DNA of 64,000 nucleotides, taken from assembly GCA_001970955.1 (NCBI GenBank), contig MPUH01000092.1:48272-112271 (forward strand). The letters run 5' to 3'. Shown here one piece after another: positions 19,491 through 31,100 of the stretch (its first letter is position 1; every line of letters begins with the position of its first letter). The notes below the pieces were generated by a model. It saw only the letters and a program-made list of their open reading frames with translations. It did no database searches and was not told the origin of the DNA. The position numbers were made by a program, and so were the translations under genes. The DNA is from Stentor coeruleus. Lineage: Eukaryota > Ciliophora > Heterotrichea > Heterotrichida > Stentoridae.

Positions 19491-20906
19491 TTATAGGCTT
19501 AAAAGATATTCTCTAGAATAGCCATAAAATTTCCAGATAGAAAATTAAGTTTTTATAAGCATGTTAGAGAAATTGTTTAAAGGTATAAAGAGGTTTTTGT
19601 AAGTATTTTCCTGTTCAATGTTAGAAAATCAATAATTTTGTATTTAGAAGTCATTCAAAAATCATTTGAAATATATTATATGGTAAAATTAAGATAAAAA
19701 AATTGTATAAAAGAAAGATCCTAAAAAATCATTTTCAGTTGTTATTATCGTAAAAGATATATTATTACATTAGATATAATGATTTTCTTGATATTTGTAT
19801 ATATTTGAAAAATATAAATTCATAGTATAAATCCTTTAGAGATATATAAGTTTAATTAAAATTCCGATTATAAAATGTATATTTTTATGTTTAATCTAGA
19901 TATTTTGTCATATAAGTTTATAAGATAGTTTTTAAACCATTATTTAGGGATACAAGTTTTATATTACCTTTTAAGCATTTTATTTAACATTATTATATGT
20001 GTATATACTCATATTCCATTATATTTAGATAATTATTTTTTACTTATAATGTATAATTCTTCACAGTTCAAAGCATTTGACTGATACTTTTACAAAGACA
20101 ATATAATCAAGCTGTATAATAAAAATAGTTGTTATATAAATACTCTTAGTTTCTTATTAAGCACTTATATTAAAATAATACAAAAAAATAAGTTTTATTA
20201 AGGGTTATATACAATTATCTAAAATAAAAGGAATATTTTTTGATTCAAAAATTCTTTAAAATGTATTCAAACACTATCAAAAAGGGTTATTTGGTATGTT
20301 ATTTAAGACAATGCACTTAATAGAATAACTTTATCAGAAAAATTGTTTATTAGCTTATCTACTTTGATTGATGCTATTATATGTAATATTCTCATCTTTT
20401 ATTATATATGAATTCTAAATATAATAAAGTAATTAGATTTAGATTATTTACTATCAAAGCTGGTATATTAATTATTTTTTACTCATATGATTTTAGTAGT
20501 ACTTTTTTATAGTCATCAAAATTTTATAATTTATTAAACTCCTGTAATATGATTTTTACAACATCTGAATATGATATTATCCAAACCTTTAACCTTTATT
20601 TCATTCATCCAAAAATAGAAAATTTCCTTATCACTTATCACTAAAATCCTAATACATGCAATTTCAACACTCCCTCATCCATTTTCCAACCTTCCTCTAT
20701 ATTCCCAAACTCTACCCATAAAATCTTATCATAATTTCCTCTTGACATCCTATAACAAGCCCTTAAATATTTTCATATGCAACTTAAAATCTGTCTAATC
20801 CTGAATACCATAATCTTTTCTAAACCTTAACTTAATCTTTTGACCAGAGTTTTAAAGTGAAAATGTTTAACTACAGCTTGTTATTCAGATTAATGGATAA
20901 TAAATA
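19491..20906. other. Long AT-rich divergent intergenic region
   Basis: About 1.4 kb without a credible frame, the longest gene-free stretch here. Two short segments near 19990 and 20370 look alike (attatatgt...ctcat...ttatat) but are low in complexity. From about 20580 the plus strand is nearly G-free up to the pyruvate kinase start, the usual 5' flank pattern. Confidence 0.5.
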
Positions 20907-22418
20907 ATGGATCGCAGATATAGGCGAAAATTACTCGATCTCCAAGATTGGATAGGGGATATCGATGTAACAAAGCGTAAGACTAAAGTTGTTTGCACAA
21001 TGGGCCCAAGCTGTTTAAAAGTTGATACTGTGGTGAAAATGCTTGATCTTGGAATGAACATAGCCAGACTGAATTTCTCACACGGAGACCATTCAACTCA
21101 TGGAGAAGCTGTTAGGATCATACGTGAAGCAAATAAACAGCGTCCAGAAAAGTCTTGTGCTATCATGCTTGATACTAAAGGACCTGAAATCAGAACTGGT
21201 CTCTTAGAAAATCATGCTAATGTTAACCTTGTAGCTGATCAAGAACTTACCATTACAACTGATTATTCATTTGTTGGCAATTCAACAACTATAGCTTGTA
21301 GTTACCTCGCTTTACCAACAACAGTAAAAGTTGGTGGACAAGTTCTTATTGCCGATGGGAATATTCAGTGTATAGTTACTGAGATTGGTGACACTTGGAT
21401 TAAAGTTTTAGTTAAAAACTCAGCTGTTATTGGAGAGAAAAAAAATATGTGTCTTCCTGGCTGTTATGTTGATTTACCTACAGTCACTGAAAAAGATGAA
21501 GATGACCTTGAGAATTTCGCTTTAAAATACAATGTGGACTTTATAGCTGCGAGTTTTGTCCGTAAAGCTAGTGATGTTGAGACTATTAGAGACATTCTTG
21601 GACCAAGAGGCGCTCATATAAAAATCATAAGCAAAATCGAAAACGGTGAAGGACTTGAAAATTTCGAAGAAATTGTTAAAGCCACAGATGGAGTTATGGT
21701 CGCAAGAGGAGATCTTGGTATGGAAATCCCAGCAGAAAAAGTGTTTTTGGCTCAGAAAATGATGATCCAGAAATGCAAAATGTATGGAAAACCAGTTGTC
21801 ACAGCAACACAAATGCTTGAAAGTATGATAAACAACCCACGACCTACCAGAGCTGAAGCTACAGATGTAGCTAATGCTGTTCTTGATGGTACTGATGCTG
21901 TTATGCTTTCTGGAGAAACAGCAAATGGTAAATTCCCATTAAATGCTCTTGAGATTATGACTCGTATATGTTGTGAAGCTGAAAGATGTATTGATTATAC
22001 TCAAGAGTTTTATAGAGTTAGAGACTCAATTCCATGGGAACTTTCAACAACTGAAGCTGTAGCTGCTGCTGCTGTTCAAACTGCACTTGAACTTAAAGCT
22101 AAATTGATTATTGTTATTACCGATACTGGGTCAACACCTTTACAAGTATCAAAATTCTTACCACCAATGCCAATATTGTGTGTTTCAATGAGCCAATCTA
22201 CTATTAATCAGACTACAATTGTTAGAGGAGGCCTTACGCTTAAAGTACCATCTTATGAAGGGACGGAGAATTTACTTAGATATGCTATTGAAGTTGCTAA
22301 GACTAGAGGACTTGTGAACACTGCTGATATTTGCATCGCTTTGCATGGAAAATCTGAAACTGATCTAAACAAGGCTAATATCATGAAAATACTTGTCGTG
22401 GATGAATCTGATGATTAA
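20907..22418 (+). CDS. Pyruvate kinase (503 aa)
   Basis: This is the last enzyme of glycolysis, phosphoenolpyruvate + ADP to pyruvate + ATP, in the cytosol. The family motifs are in order: TKVVCTMGPSC and MNIARLNFSHG near the N-terminus, LDTKGPEIRTG, a B domain, then IISKIENGEG, DGVMVARGDLGMEIP and KPVVTATQMLESM. PRPTRAEATDVANAVLDG and DAVMLSGETANG follow, and the C-terminal domain comes last. The metal-, phosphate- and PEP-binding residues in these motifs are all present. Length is normal for a eukaryotic enzyme. Codon use shows the high-expression style of a housekeeping gene (few rare codons). The stop is TAA. The ATG at 20907 follows the short out-of-frame ATG at 20894. Confidence 0.97.
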   Translation: MDRRYRRKLLDLQDWIGDIDVTKRKTKVVCTMGPSCLKVDTVVKMLDLGMNIARLNFSHGDHSTHGEAVRIIREANKQRPEKSCAIMLDTKGPEIRTGLLENHANVNLVADQELTITTDYSFVGNSTTIACSYLALPTTVKVGGQVLIADGNIQCIVTEIGDTWIKVLVKNSAVIGEKKNMCLPGCYVDLPTVTEKDEDDLENFALKYNVDFIAASFVRKASDVETIRDILGPRGAHIKIISKIENGEGLENFEEIVKATDGVMVARGDLGMEIPAEKVFLAQKMMIQKCKMYGKPVVTATQMLESMINNPRPTRAEATDVANAVLDGTDAVMLSGETANGKFPLNALEIMTRICCEAERCIDYTQEFYRVRDSIPWELSTTEAVAAAAVQTALELKAKLIIVITDTGSTPLQVSKFLPPMPILCVSMSQSTINQTTIVRGGLTLKVPSYEGTENLLRYAIEVAKTRGLVNTADICIALHGKSETDLNKANIMKILVVDESDD

Positions 22419-22669
22419 GATAATTTTACAGAGATTTAGTGATATAAGACTATTAGGTGAATATTATAGTTTTAGTGAGGTTTTGAAATAATGATGCTAT
22501 GTTGTAAAGTTTTAAAAAATGAGATGGGATTGTGTGAGGAAGTTTGTGTTTTAGGATTTTTTTTGGTTTAACGTAAAATAGGTGAATTTTATATGAAAAA
22601 AAAGGGAAATTAGCATATCCCTTGAAAAAAAACTGAACTTTTTGGCAAAACTAAACATATAAAAATACT

Positions 22670-23617
22670 ATGATTTATACAGAATCAAATAATGCATATT
22701 TATTGAAATCTACTATAAAAAAATATAGGAAAATACTAATGGAGACTATACGTGTAAGACATAAGAATTATAGAAAAACAATCAAATGGACTGACAGCTT
22801 TATAGAATTCAAGAGTTTAATTTATAACCTCTTTGGTTTAATGAACCCTATAATAAAATACTATGCAAACTCAAAATTACTAACTATCATAAATTCCCAA
22901 GATGAATTTATTTATGCCCGCAATGCACTTAAAAAAGAAAACTCTTTTTTTCTTATCGAATCTCAAACTATTCCAAATTACTTAAAAGATATCCCTTTAG
23001 TACAATCGATTAATGAAAATATAAAAGATAATGTTTCTGTTGTAATTGATGAAATGCCATATGTTCAAAATTCTACATTAGAAATACCTGAAGAAGAAGT
23101 TATTGAAATAATTCAAGCTGGAGATCTAAATATTATGAATACTATCAGGATGAAAAATAAAAATCAAGACTATGAACATAAGGGAAATGAGAAAATCAAC
23201 ATCGAGAAAACTGATGAAATCATAGACTATAAACAGAATTTAGAAGTTGATTTCAATCCTCAAATGCAAAGTTCTACCTTTACATTAATTAAAAAATCAA
23301 TCGGATCCTTTAATCACCATATACCGAAATCCCAATACCGATCCCAGCCTCAATGCGCAGGGTGTAATGAAATCCTAATAAAAACCCTTTACATCCAATG
23401 CCAAATCTGCATAAACTATCAACTTTGTACCCTTTGTACAAATACAATCCATCATCCACATCCAACAAAAATCATAAACCCTTCATATGAACTTGATAAA
23501 CTCATAGAAAAAATAAAATTCTTAGGATTTAGCAACGACGAAGAAATCTTAAAAGCTCTTTTTAATTCAAACAACAATTATAGCGATGCTGTAAAACTAT
23601 TACTTTCTTTAGATTAA
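22670..23617 (+). CDS. PB1-ZZ-UBA protein, p62/NBR1-like autophagy receptor (315 aa)
   Basis: Three domains are visible in the order of sequestosome-1. The first is a PB1-like domain (about 24-105; basic cluster RVRHKNYRKTIKW, later TIINSQDEFIYARNAL). The second is a ZZ-type zinc finger with CxxC pairs near 229/232, 244/247 and 253/256 followed by HHPHP. The third is a C-terminal UBA domain (about 275-314, IKFLGFSNDEEILKALF...YSDAVKLLLSL). Between PB1 and ZZ lies SSTFTLI, in which F204-T-L-I207 fits the W/F/Y-x-x-I/L/V LIR consensus for Atg8. No FW domain is seen, so the architecture is closer to p62 than to NBR1. The role would be to bind ubiquitinated cargo and deliver it to autophagosomes. 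Met24 (22739) could be the true start because PB1 domains usually sit at the terminus. Confidence 0.75.
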   Translation: MIYTESNNAYLLKSTIKKYRKILMETIRVRHKNYRKTIKWTDSFIEFKSLIYNLFGLMNPIIKYYANSKLLTIINSQDEFIYARNALKKENSFFLIESQTIPNYLKDIPLVQSINENIKDNVSVVIDEMPYVQNSTLEIPEEEVIEIIQAGDLNIMNTIRMKNKNQDYEHKGNEKINIEKTDEIIDYKQNLEVDFNPQMQSSTFTLIKKSIGSFNHHIPKSQYRSQPQCAGCNEILIKTLYIQCQICINYQLCTLCTNTIHHPHPTKIINPSYELDKLIEKIKFLGFSNDEEILKALFNSNNNYSDAVKLLLSLD

Positions 23618-23628
23618 AAAAAATATAA

Positions 23629-25686
23629 TTAACTAGAGCTTATCAATTTTCTATAATCATTGAATTCACCTTTGAACTTCCTCACACGTCCTTTTTTAAT
23701 AACCCATATTTCTTTACAAACTGAACTAACGAAATGTTGATCATGGCTAACAACAAGAACACCTCCACTAAAAGCTTCAACAGCAATAATAAGTGCATTT
23801 ACAGCATCGATATCTAAATGATTTGTTGGTTCATCTAAAAAGAGTATATGAGGTTGTTTAAAAGCAACAGCAGAAAAGGCAACTCTAGACTTTTGGCCAC
23901 CAGATAAAAAGCAAATAGGTCTTAAAGCTAAGTTTCCAGTGATACCAAAAGATCCTAAATGGGCTCTTATAGCTTCAGAAGGGGTATTTGGGTACATTAA
24001 TGCTAATTGTTCAAGTGGAGAAAGTGATAAATCTAATAAATCAATATGATGCTGAGTAAAAGTTGCGATCCTCAGCCTTCTGTGTTTATATAATTGTCCT
24101 GTTTTCAAAGGTATATATTCTTCTAATAGTTTAAGTAATGTTGTTTTACCACAACCATTTCTTCCTACAATAGCCATTCTAGTATCCATGTCAATATTAA
24201 TATTGATTTCTGATAATATTGTTTCAGACCCATACCCAAAGCTTCCATCATCAATTCTTAAAAGTGGTGCGCTAAGTTTTTCCATATCAGGGAATTGAAA
24301 AACACAAGTTGGGTCTTCTAATACTTCATCAATAATTTCCATTTTATTCAAAGACTTTATACGTGATTGGACCATTGAAGCTCTTTTTGCATTGTAACGA
24401 AAACGGTCGATAAATTTCTGCACATGGTCGATTCTTGCTTGTTGAGCATCGTGAGCACGTCTTTGACATAAGAGTTTTTCCCCACGGACTCTTTCGAAAT
24501 CATCATAATTTCCTCTAAAATAATGAAGGGATTCTGAATGGAAATGAATAATATCAGTAGCAACATTGTTTAAAAATGCTCTATCATGTGAAACAACAAT
24601 TACTGTATTTGGATATGTATGAATATAATCTTCTAGCCATACAACAGTTTCAAGATCTAAATGGTTTGTAGGTTCATCAAGAAGAAGTATATCTGGTTGA
24701 CAAAAAAGACCTTTTGCTAAAGCGATTCTCATTCTCCAACCACCTGAGAGTTTTTTTGTTTCAAAACGCATGGTTTCATTTGTAAAACCAAGACCACTTA
24801 AAATCCCTGCCGCACGACTTTCTGCAGTGAAAGCGTCGATCATTTGTAGCCTTTCACTGATTTCTGCCATTTTTATGACGTCGTTTTGGATTTGGGTTTG
24901 AAGTTTAAGCAATTCTTCTCTTTCAACATCTGCTTCTAACAAAGTTTGTAATGCTGTGTTGTCATCTCCTGTTATTTCTTGTTCCACATACAAAATATGC
25001 AGATTTTTCGGCACTTTCTCAATATCCCCAGCGGCTAAAGCACTTAATAATGTAGTTTTCCCAATCCCATTCCTCCCAACCAAGCCATATTTCCTTGGAA
25101 AAGCTACTTTAAGACTTGCATTTTCTAACAAATTCTTCCCACCAATTTGCATAGAAAACCTCTCTACAATAATATCCCTAGTTTTACCTTCTGATTTTGT
25201 ATGAAAAACCCTTGCAGGAGGATATGTTCTTTGAAAAGCTTTCATTGTCAAAGCATGTTTTTGTTGTTCCTCAGCAGTTCTCCTTGCTTTTATATTTTTA
25301 ACCCCTTTATCTTGAGAATTAAAGTTTACTATAGCTTTTTGGATACCTAAAAATGGATCAACATAATCAGCTGTAATAGCTTCTGTTGATATCCCAGTTT
25401 CATTTAGTATTACTCCTGTTTTCATTTGCTCGGCTACGATTCTATCAACTTTTTCACTACTTTTGAAGCCGATTTCTAGAAGTTGCTTCCATATATCCCC
25501 TGCTAGTTTTTGGGTATCTTTTTTACACCCGCCGTCTGTGAAAAAATCTTCTAACATGTCGTGCAACTCGGTACTGTTGCGAGGAGGATCGTCTAGGATC
25601 ATCCCTGCCATGTAGGAGAAGCATCGTTCTGGAAGACTGAGATTTGAGGAAACCCTGCGGATTACGTCCTCAACTTTTCCTTCCAT
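23629..25686 (-). CDS. ABC-F ATPase, ABCF3/GCN20 type (685 aa)
   Basis: Two ABC cassettes with no membrane segments. Walker A is GRNGIGKTT at 204-212 and GRNGCGKTT at 508-516. The signatures are LSGGW at 313-317 and LSGGQ at 594-598, and LLDEPTNHLD/FLDEPTNHLD carry the Walker B glutamates. The N-terminal 90 residues (an RVSSNL..DMLEDFFTDGG-like region) match the GCN20/ABCF3 N-terminal domain, and length fits. The family acts at ribosomes; in yeast GCN20 works with GCN1 in activating the amino-acid starvation kinase GCN2. Its 3' end faces the PB1-ZZ-UBA gene with only 11 nt between the two stops. TTATAA lies directly upstream of the ATG. The stop is TAG. Confidence 0.92.
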   Translation of the reverse strand: MEGKVEDVIRRVSSNLSLPERCFSYMAGMILDDPPRNSTELHDMLEDFFTDGGCKKDTQKLAGDIWKQLLEIGFKSSEKVDRIVAEQMKTGVILNETGISTEAITADYVDPFLGIQKAIVNFNSQDKGVKNIKARRTAEEQQKHALTMKAFQRTYPPARVFHTKSEGKTRDIIVERFSMQIGGKNLLENASLKVAFPRKYGLVGRNGIGKTTLLSALAAGDIEKVPKNLHILYVEQEITGDDNTALQTLLEADVEREELLKLQTQIQNDVIKMAEISERLQMIDAFTAESRAAGILSGLGFTNETMRFETKKLSGGWRMRIALAKGLFCQPDILLLDEPTNHLDLETVVWLEDYIHTYPNTVIVVSHDRAFLNNVATDIIHFHSESLHYFRGNYDDFERVRGEKLLCQRRAHDAQQARIDHVQKFIDRFRYNAKRASMVQSRIKSLNKMEIIDEVLEDPTCVFQFPDMEKLSAPLLRIDDGSFGYGSETILSEININIDMDTRMAIVGRNGCGKTTLLKLLEEYIPLKTGQLYKHRRLRIATFTQHHIDLLDLSLSPLEQLALMYPNTPSEAIRAHLGSFGITGNLALRPICFLSGGQKSRVAFSAVAFKQPHILFLDEPTNHLDIDAVNALIIAVEAFSGGVLVVSHDQHFVSSVCKEIWVIKKGRVRKFKGEFNDYRKLISSS

Positions 25687-25692
25687 TTATAA
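25687..25692 (-). promoter_or_regulatory. TTATAA abutting the start codon
   Basis: On the sense strand TTATAA immediately precedes the ATG of the ABCF gene, another case of the TATA-like element at the start codon. Confidence 0.25.
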
Positions 25693-25868
25693 GATAGTTT
25701 TTTAGCCTTTGTGGATTTGGATCAGTAGAAGATGGGTAGTAAAAAGTGTTATTATAGAAAATTGTTCGATTTTGGTTAAAGGGATAATAAGCAAGATAAT
25801 CAAATTTATTATATCATAAACATATTCTCAGTCTTGCTAAAAATCATAAATTATTCTATTAACCTATT

Positions 25869-27044
25869 CTAATCTAGTCTTTGCTCGCTAATTTCCACTA
25901 ATTTAGTATCTTGACTAACTTTAGCATTTTCCTCTTGATTAGCCCAAGAATACCTACTAGCTTCATTTGCCCCTTCTTTTTTATCTTCTTTTTCAGCTTT
26001 TATTTCTTCATTTACCCCTTTTTGTTCACAATTATTCTTATAAGGACTAGCAAGATATGTGTTCATTGGCACAAACTCTGTATTAAAAAATGATATTTGA
26101 AGATTATCAGGGAAAAGTTTCCTATTAGTCCAATTAAACATCTCAATACAACTAAATGGACCTTGAGTTGCAGAGTTAGGATCTTTATAGAACCAAACTT
26201 TTTCATAAGACTTTGACCCTAAGGGAAAGTATACTTTTTCATCATTTTCTCCATTAATACCAGTTTGCAGCATAGCTTTAGCAAAAGGATTTCCTTTTTT
26301 GACAAAAGATAAAAGATGAGATTTTTCATAGGCAGGAACCACAAACGCTTGCTCTTCTGATATGTTTATATCTTTTTTCTCAAGTTCATTAACAACTTTG
26401 TTTTCATTTTTTTTGTTTTTAACTTTTTTCTCTTTAGGTTTTTTACTTTCTTTCGGCTTTTGATCTAGATTTTCAATCTGCGCTTTATCTTTTTTCTTAT
26501 TATTTTTCTTTTTTCCTTCATGTTTAAGATTTTCTGTCTCATCTTTTTTCCCTTGTCCCTGAGGTTTTTTCTCATCAAAATGATTTTTTTTCCCTTCAGG
26601 TTCACGAAGATTTTTCCTGCTGCTTTTTTCCCCTTTAAACTTTTTTTGATCTTTTTTATCAAAATGTTCATCACGTTTATGCCCATAATGATTATCTTCT
26701 CTTATTCCTTGCTTTTTATTCTCTTCAGTCTCATCTCCAAACCCTTTTTCCCCTTTTCTTGCTAGATCCTTACGACTATTAACATGGTCTCCAAGGTTGT
26801 GTGAAAAACCATTTTTGCTTACTGAAGGCGGTGCACTAAAAGGAAGGCTAAGAATAGAGACTGATTCAGAAACTTCAATCGGCAAAGTTAGACTTGGAGA
26901 ATACCTGCCTAAGATACTTTCACGTGTATATTTTTTTAATGAAGTATTAGATTCTGGATAACTCTTTAATATTTCATCGTTTTGAGTTTTTATATTTTCA
27001 TTAAGGCTTTCAATAAGCTGTTCTGTCAAAGGCTTTTCGGACAT
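25869..27044 (-). CDS. GYF-domain protein with a long charged region (391 aa)
   Basis: Residues about 285-330 contain the GYF signature, VWFYKDPNSATQGPFSCIEM, then FNWTNRKLFPDNLQI. The W-x-Y, QGPF and W residues that form the proline-binding pocket are present. GYF domains bind proline-rich ligands, often in splicing or translational repression (GIGYF, CD2BP2). Residues about 95-235 are a low-complexity run of K, E, D, N and G. The 70 N-terminal residues have a serine/proline-rich patch (ILSLPFSAPPSVS). Partners cannot be read from the sequence. The stop is TAG. Confidence 0.8.
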   Translation of the reverse strand: MSEKPLTEQLIESLNENIKTQNDEILKSYPESNTSLKKYTRESILGRYSPSLTLPIEVSESVSILSLPFSAPPSVSKNGFSHNLGDHVNSRKDLARKGEKGFGDETEENKKQGIREDNHYGHKRDEHFDKKDQKKFKGEKSSRKNLREPEGKKNHFDEKKPQGQGKKDETENLKHEGKKKNNKKKDKAQIENLDQKPKESKKPKEKKVKNKKNENKVVNELEKKDINISEEQAFVVPAYEKSHLLSFVKKGNPFAKAMLQTGINGENDEKVYFPLGSKSYEKVWFYKDPNSATQGPFSCIEMFNWTNRKLFPDNLQISFFNTEFVPMNTYLASPYKNNCEQKGVNEEIKAEKEDKKEGANEASRYSWANQEENAKVSQDTKLVEISEQRLD

Positions 27045-28102
27045 ATTGCTTAAGACTAGATTATATTATAAAATATTTTGCTTATGGTTTCCAGAAGGCA
27101 TATATAAATATATGCTTAATATATGGATATTGACTTATTTTCTATTCAAAAGTTTTGATTTTATTATGAGGTATGTGGATACAGGATTAAATATTTGTTA
27201 TGTTGTAGATAAAATTTTACCCTTTAGTTTGAATTATTGGGATTTTTAATAAAATTGATATTTATACTTGGGTTAAAAGCTTTAGGATATTGTTGAAAAT
27301 TTACTCAGAGAATTTCATACTTTTTAGAGAGTGCATAATTTCATACTTTTGATTATTTTTTTTTTTTAAGATTTTTTGTACTCGAAAACTAATTTTACTT
27401 TATATTCATCATTTTCATTATATGTTTTGTTAATAAATTGGCATCTAAGTCATAACTTCAACTGGATTACCTGGGTNTATATGTTTTGTTAATAAATTGG
27501 CATCTAAGTCATAACTTCAACTGGATTACCTGGGTTTTAGAATGTTTATAAAGAATTTTTGTTGAAAGATTAAAATGTTAATAGCATTTACCCTAGGTTT
27601 AAAATATGAGAAAATATTTCATTGCAAGAATAATTTACGCTATAAATGTGAGTAATAAACTAACTCTTAAGTAATACCCTACATGTTATATTTTCATAAT
27701 ATTATTTGCAGTTTATTTTAATCAAATCACTTCATCCAGTTTTTTTTTTTTCTAACATATTAAGCCTCCAGCTTAATAAATTATACAACAAACCTATCGT
27801 ATACAATTAACACCAATTATCTCTCCAACTATAAAAATTAGCAAATTCATCTTTTCTCAGTTTTACTATACTTTTCTAATACCCAACTTCATAAAACCTC
27901 TATTACCAGCCCCAAAAGTCTAAAATTTCTCAACCCAGCCTTAAAAACCTCATCCACAATTTTTTCATAAAACTCTTCCATACAAATCCTCTCCAGCAAT
28001 CATTCTTTACCTTACCATCTAATAAAAGCCTATTCTAAATATTTTCCTCCATCAAGTCTCATATCTGAAATTTTAATTTAACAGTTTAAAAATGATATAA
28101 AA
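27045..28102. other. Intergenic with an N joint, 5' region of the giant coiled-coil gene
   Basis: A single N at 27477 separates two identical 58-nt copies (27419-27476 and 27478-27535), a clean unmerged overlap. From about 27760 to 28090 the plus strand is very G-poor, as in other 5' flanks. No gene is seen. Confidence 0.7.
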
Positions 28103-31100
28103 ATGAGGTCAAGCCCTTTAAAATCTCGAGGTCAAAGCCATCCATATTCTATCACACCAACAGGTTCTAAAACTCTTCCCAAAAACCATATAAGAAAACC
28201 AAGTCCTACAAAGCTAGAAAAATTTAACACCCGGCTTTCAAAATCCCCATATCAATCCGTTTATTCAATATTATCAGGGGAAAAAAGTCCAACAAAATTC
28301 TCCCCAGTCAGAGTTGATACAGGAGAAAGTCAGGATTCAAAGGAAATTCAAAGGCTTAATGAAAAACTTAGTAGCTGCCAAAAAGAACTCCAACTGACTA
28401 AGACGAATTTCATAGATTCTCAAAACAAACTAGAAAAAATCATTAAAGACCAGAAGTACTGCATAAATGAACTTGAAATAGAAAACCTTAAAGTTACAAA
28501 AGAACTTTCTACTATTAAAAACACATGTAAAAAAGAATATGAAAACTTACAAGAAAAAGATAATAAGATGATTGGGGATTTACAGAAAAAAAATAAAGAA
28601 TTTGAGGAACAGAGTAAGTTTTATATACAAGAGAATATAAAACTTAAACAGAATTATGAAAAAGAGATTTTTAATCTTAAAACATTAATCAAAGATCATG
28701 AACTAAAGTTGGAAATGTATAAAAGAGAATTTTCAAGTTTTCATACAAAAGCTAAGAAGGAACAAGATGAAACTGGGTTTAAAGAAGAGTATATTAAGAA
28801 ACTTCAGGAAGGAATAAAGGAAAAATCAAAGCAAACAAGTGAACTAAAGCAAAGTATTGATCATTATTTCAAACAACTAGAAGAAAAAGAACAGAAAATC
28901 TTAAGTTTAGAAAAAGAAATCAAAAAAGAAAAAGACATAAACAGGATGCTTTCAGAAAAAATATCAGACTTGATGCAAGACCGAATTAATACTCAAAGCG
29001 AAACTAGACGTAAAACAAGAAAAACTGAAATTAATGATAAGAGATCTCCCAATAGGCAGAAATCTCCAGTCTTTATCCCAGCCCCAGAAACCAGAGCTCG
29101 AGACTTTGAACTATCTTTAGAGACTAGTTTGAAAAATTCAAGACTTTCTGATATACAGTCAAGAGAAGAGTCTATATTAAAACTTAAAACACATATAACT
29201 GGCCTTGAACATAAACTTAATGAATTATCTGAAGACAATTCTAAGCTAAGAAGAGAAAATGCTAAGTTTATAGATAAACAAATATTACCTGATGAAGATA
29301 CTGGAAGGTATAGAAATCTAAGACAAAGCCCACCTAGAGGATTATTCATGAATCTATTTAAAAACGATGAGGATGAAAAGAAAATGATCAACAAAATCGA
29401 CGAATTATCAGAAAAACTTGAAAAGGCTAATAAAAAAGTGAATGAACTACAAAGCAAAAATGAAGACTTGGATCTGAAACTGGTTGACATGAAAAATGAT
29501 AACGAAAGGATTCAGTATAACTATGAAAATTTACTTGTAGAAATCGAAGGGAATAAAAACATCATCCGCGAAAGGGCAAAAGAAAAGGATAAAGAGAAAT
29601 CTGATTTTATAAACGAACTGAAGAATAAAGTTTCTGAAAGGAACAAAATGATTGAATCCCTACAAGAACTTTTAAGAAAAGAGCGACAAAATTTCGAACG
29701 TAAATGGCTTGAGCAAGAAGAAAATCATGCAAATGAAATGCAAGTAATAATATCATCTCCATATCGTAAACAACAATATTCAGAAGAATATAATACTGAA
29801 TTTAGTAATGAGTCTAATAAAAATATAGACGAGTTAAAAGGTAAAATAAAGGAACTTCATGGGATAATTAACCAAATGGAAAAGAAATCATTAGAAAAGG
29901 ATAAAGAAAATGTGCAGATATTATTGAAAAAAAGTAATGAAATAAATGAACTGTCTGTAGAAAAAAAGAATTTGAATAAAATTATCCTTGATTTGAGGGG
30001 GAAAATTGATGAAGTGAAGGGAGAAAATGTGGAACTTAATAGAAAAAATATAGAAAATGAAGAAAGTGTTCCTGGCTTGGTTAATGAAAATAAGGGTTTC
30101 GCTCGGGATATGGAAAATATCCCCAATGCCCAGACCCTTGAAGCTGAACTGCAGAATAAAGAAAATATTATTAAAAAACTTCAATTTAATATAAAAAGTT
30201 TAGAAAATACTATCAAATCATATCAAGAAACCGTCCATAACAAAAATAACCTTCTTGAGCAATCTAATTTTACTAGACTTGAAATAGAAAAAAACTTTCA
30301 AAATAAAATCCAAGAACTAGACGACATGAAAGAAGTCAAACTTATAAAAGATGATCTTTTAGAGCAATCAAATTATATAAAACTTGAATTAGAAAATGAT
30401 TTCCAAAAAACAGTTAATGAACTAAATGATATAAAATACAATAAAGCTAAAGAAGAAGAAAATAAAAAGTATGAAATAGAAAGAAAAGAATTGGAAATAT
30501 CTACACTTAAAAATCAAGTATTTTTACTTGAAAGTAGATTAAAAGATATAACTGAAGAGAATGTTAAGAAAAATAAACCTGATGAAGAAAAGTGTTCTAT
30601 AAAAACAACCCAAAATTTATTAGAAGAACAATTGAAATCAGCTAATGATGAAATTTTATCCCTAAAAGATAAACTTAACCAAAAAGTATCTGAGCTAGAA
30701 ATAATAAAAATATCATTAGAAAACTCAAAAAATCAATTAGGACAAGTTACTGAGGAACTAAATTTGAAACTCCTTCAAAGCAAACAAGAATTTTACGCAC
30801 TTAAAGACACTCAAACCAAACTAGAAAGTGAAGCAAAAAGTCAAGAAGCTAAACTAAAACTCAGTGAAATGCATAAAAACCAGTTACAAAAGACTATAAA
30901 AGATTTGGAAAACGACATAAAATCATTAAAAGACGACAATTATCATCTAGTCAAGCAATTAGAAGAAAATGAAAGTCAAGAAAACCTTAAAGAACCTGAG
31001 ATTATTATAAACTTCGGCTCAGAAAGCAGTATTTTTGATAGAAAACAAAGTGAAAATGAGCTTCGAGAACATATTTCAAACCTTGAAGACAAACTCAGAC

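Noticed and set aside
19985-20480. Two similar AT segments as a dispersed repeat
   Set aside because: Only about 33 nt align and they are nearly pure A/T plus ctcat; chance similarity is likely.
27046-27249. 67-codon frame upstream of the GYF gene on the plus strand
   Set aside because: It is low in complexity, lies in the C-poor 5' flank of the minus-strand gene and has no support.
28993-30184. Long minus-strand frames opposite the coiled-coil gene
   Set aside because: They are antisense shadows of lysine/glutamate-rich codons (serine/phenylalanine-rich products).
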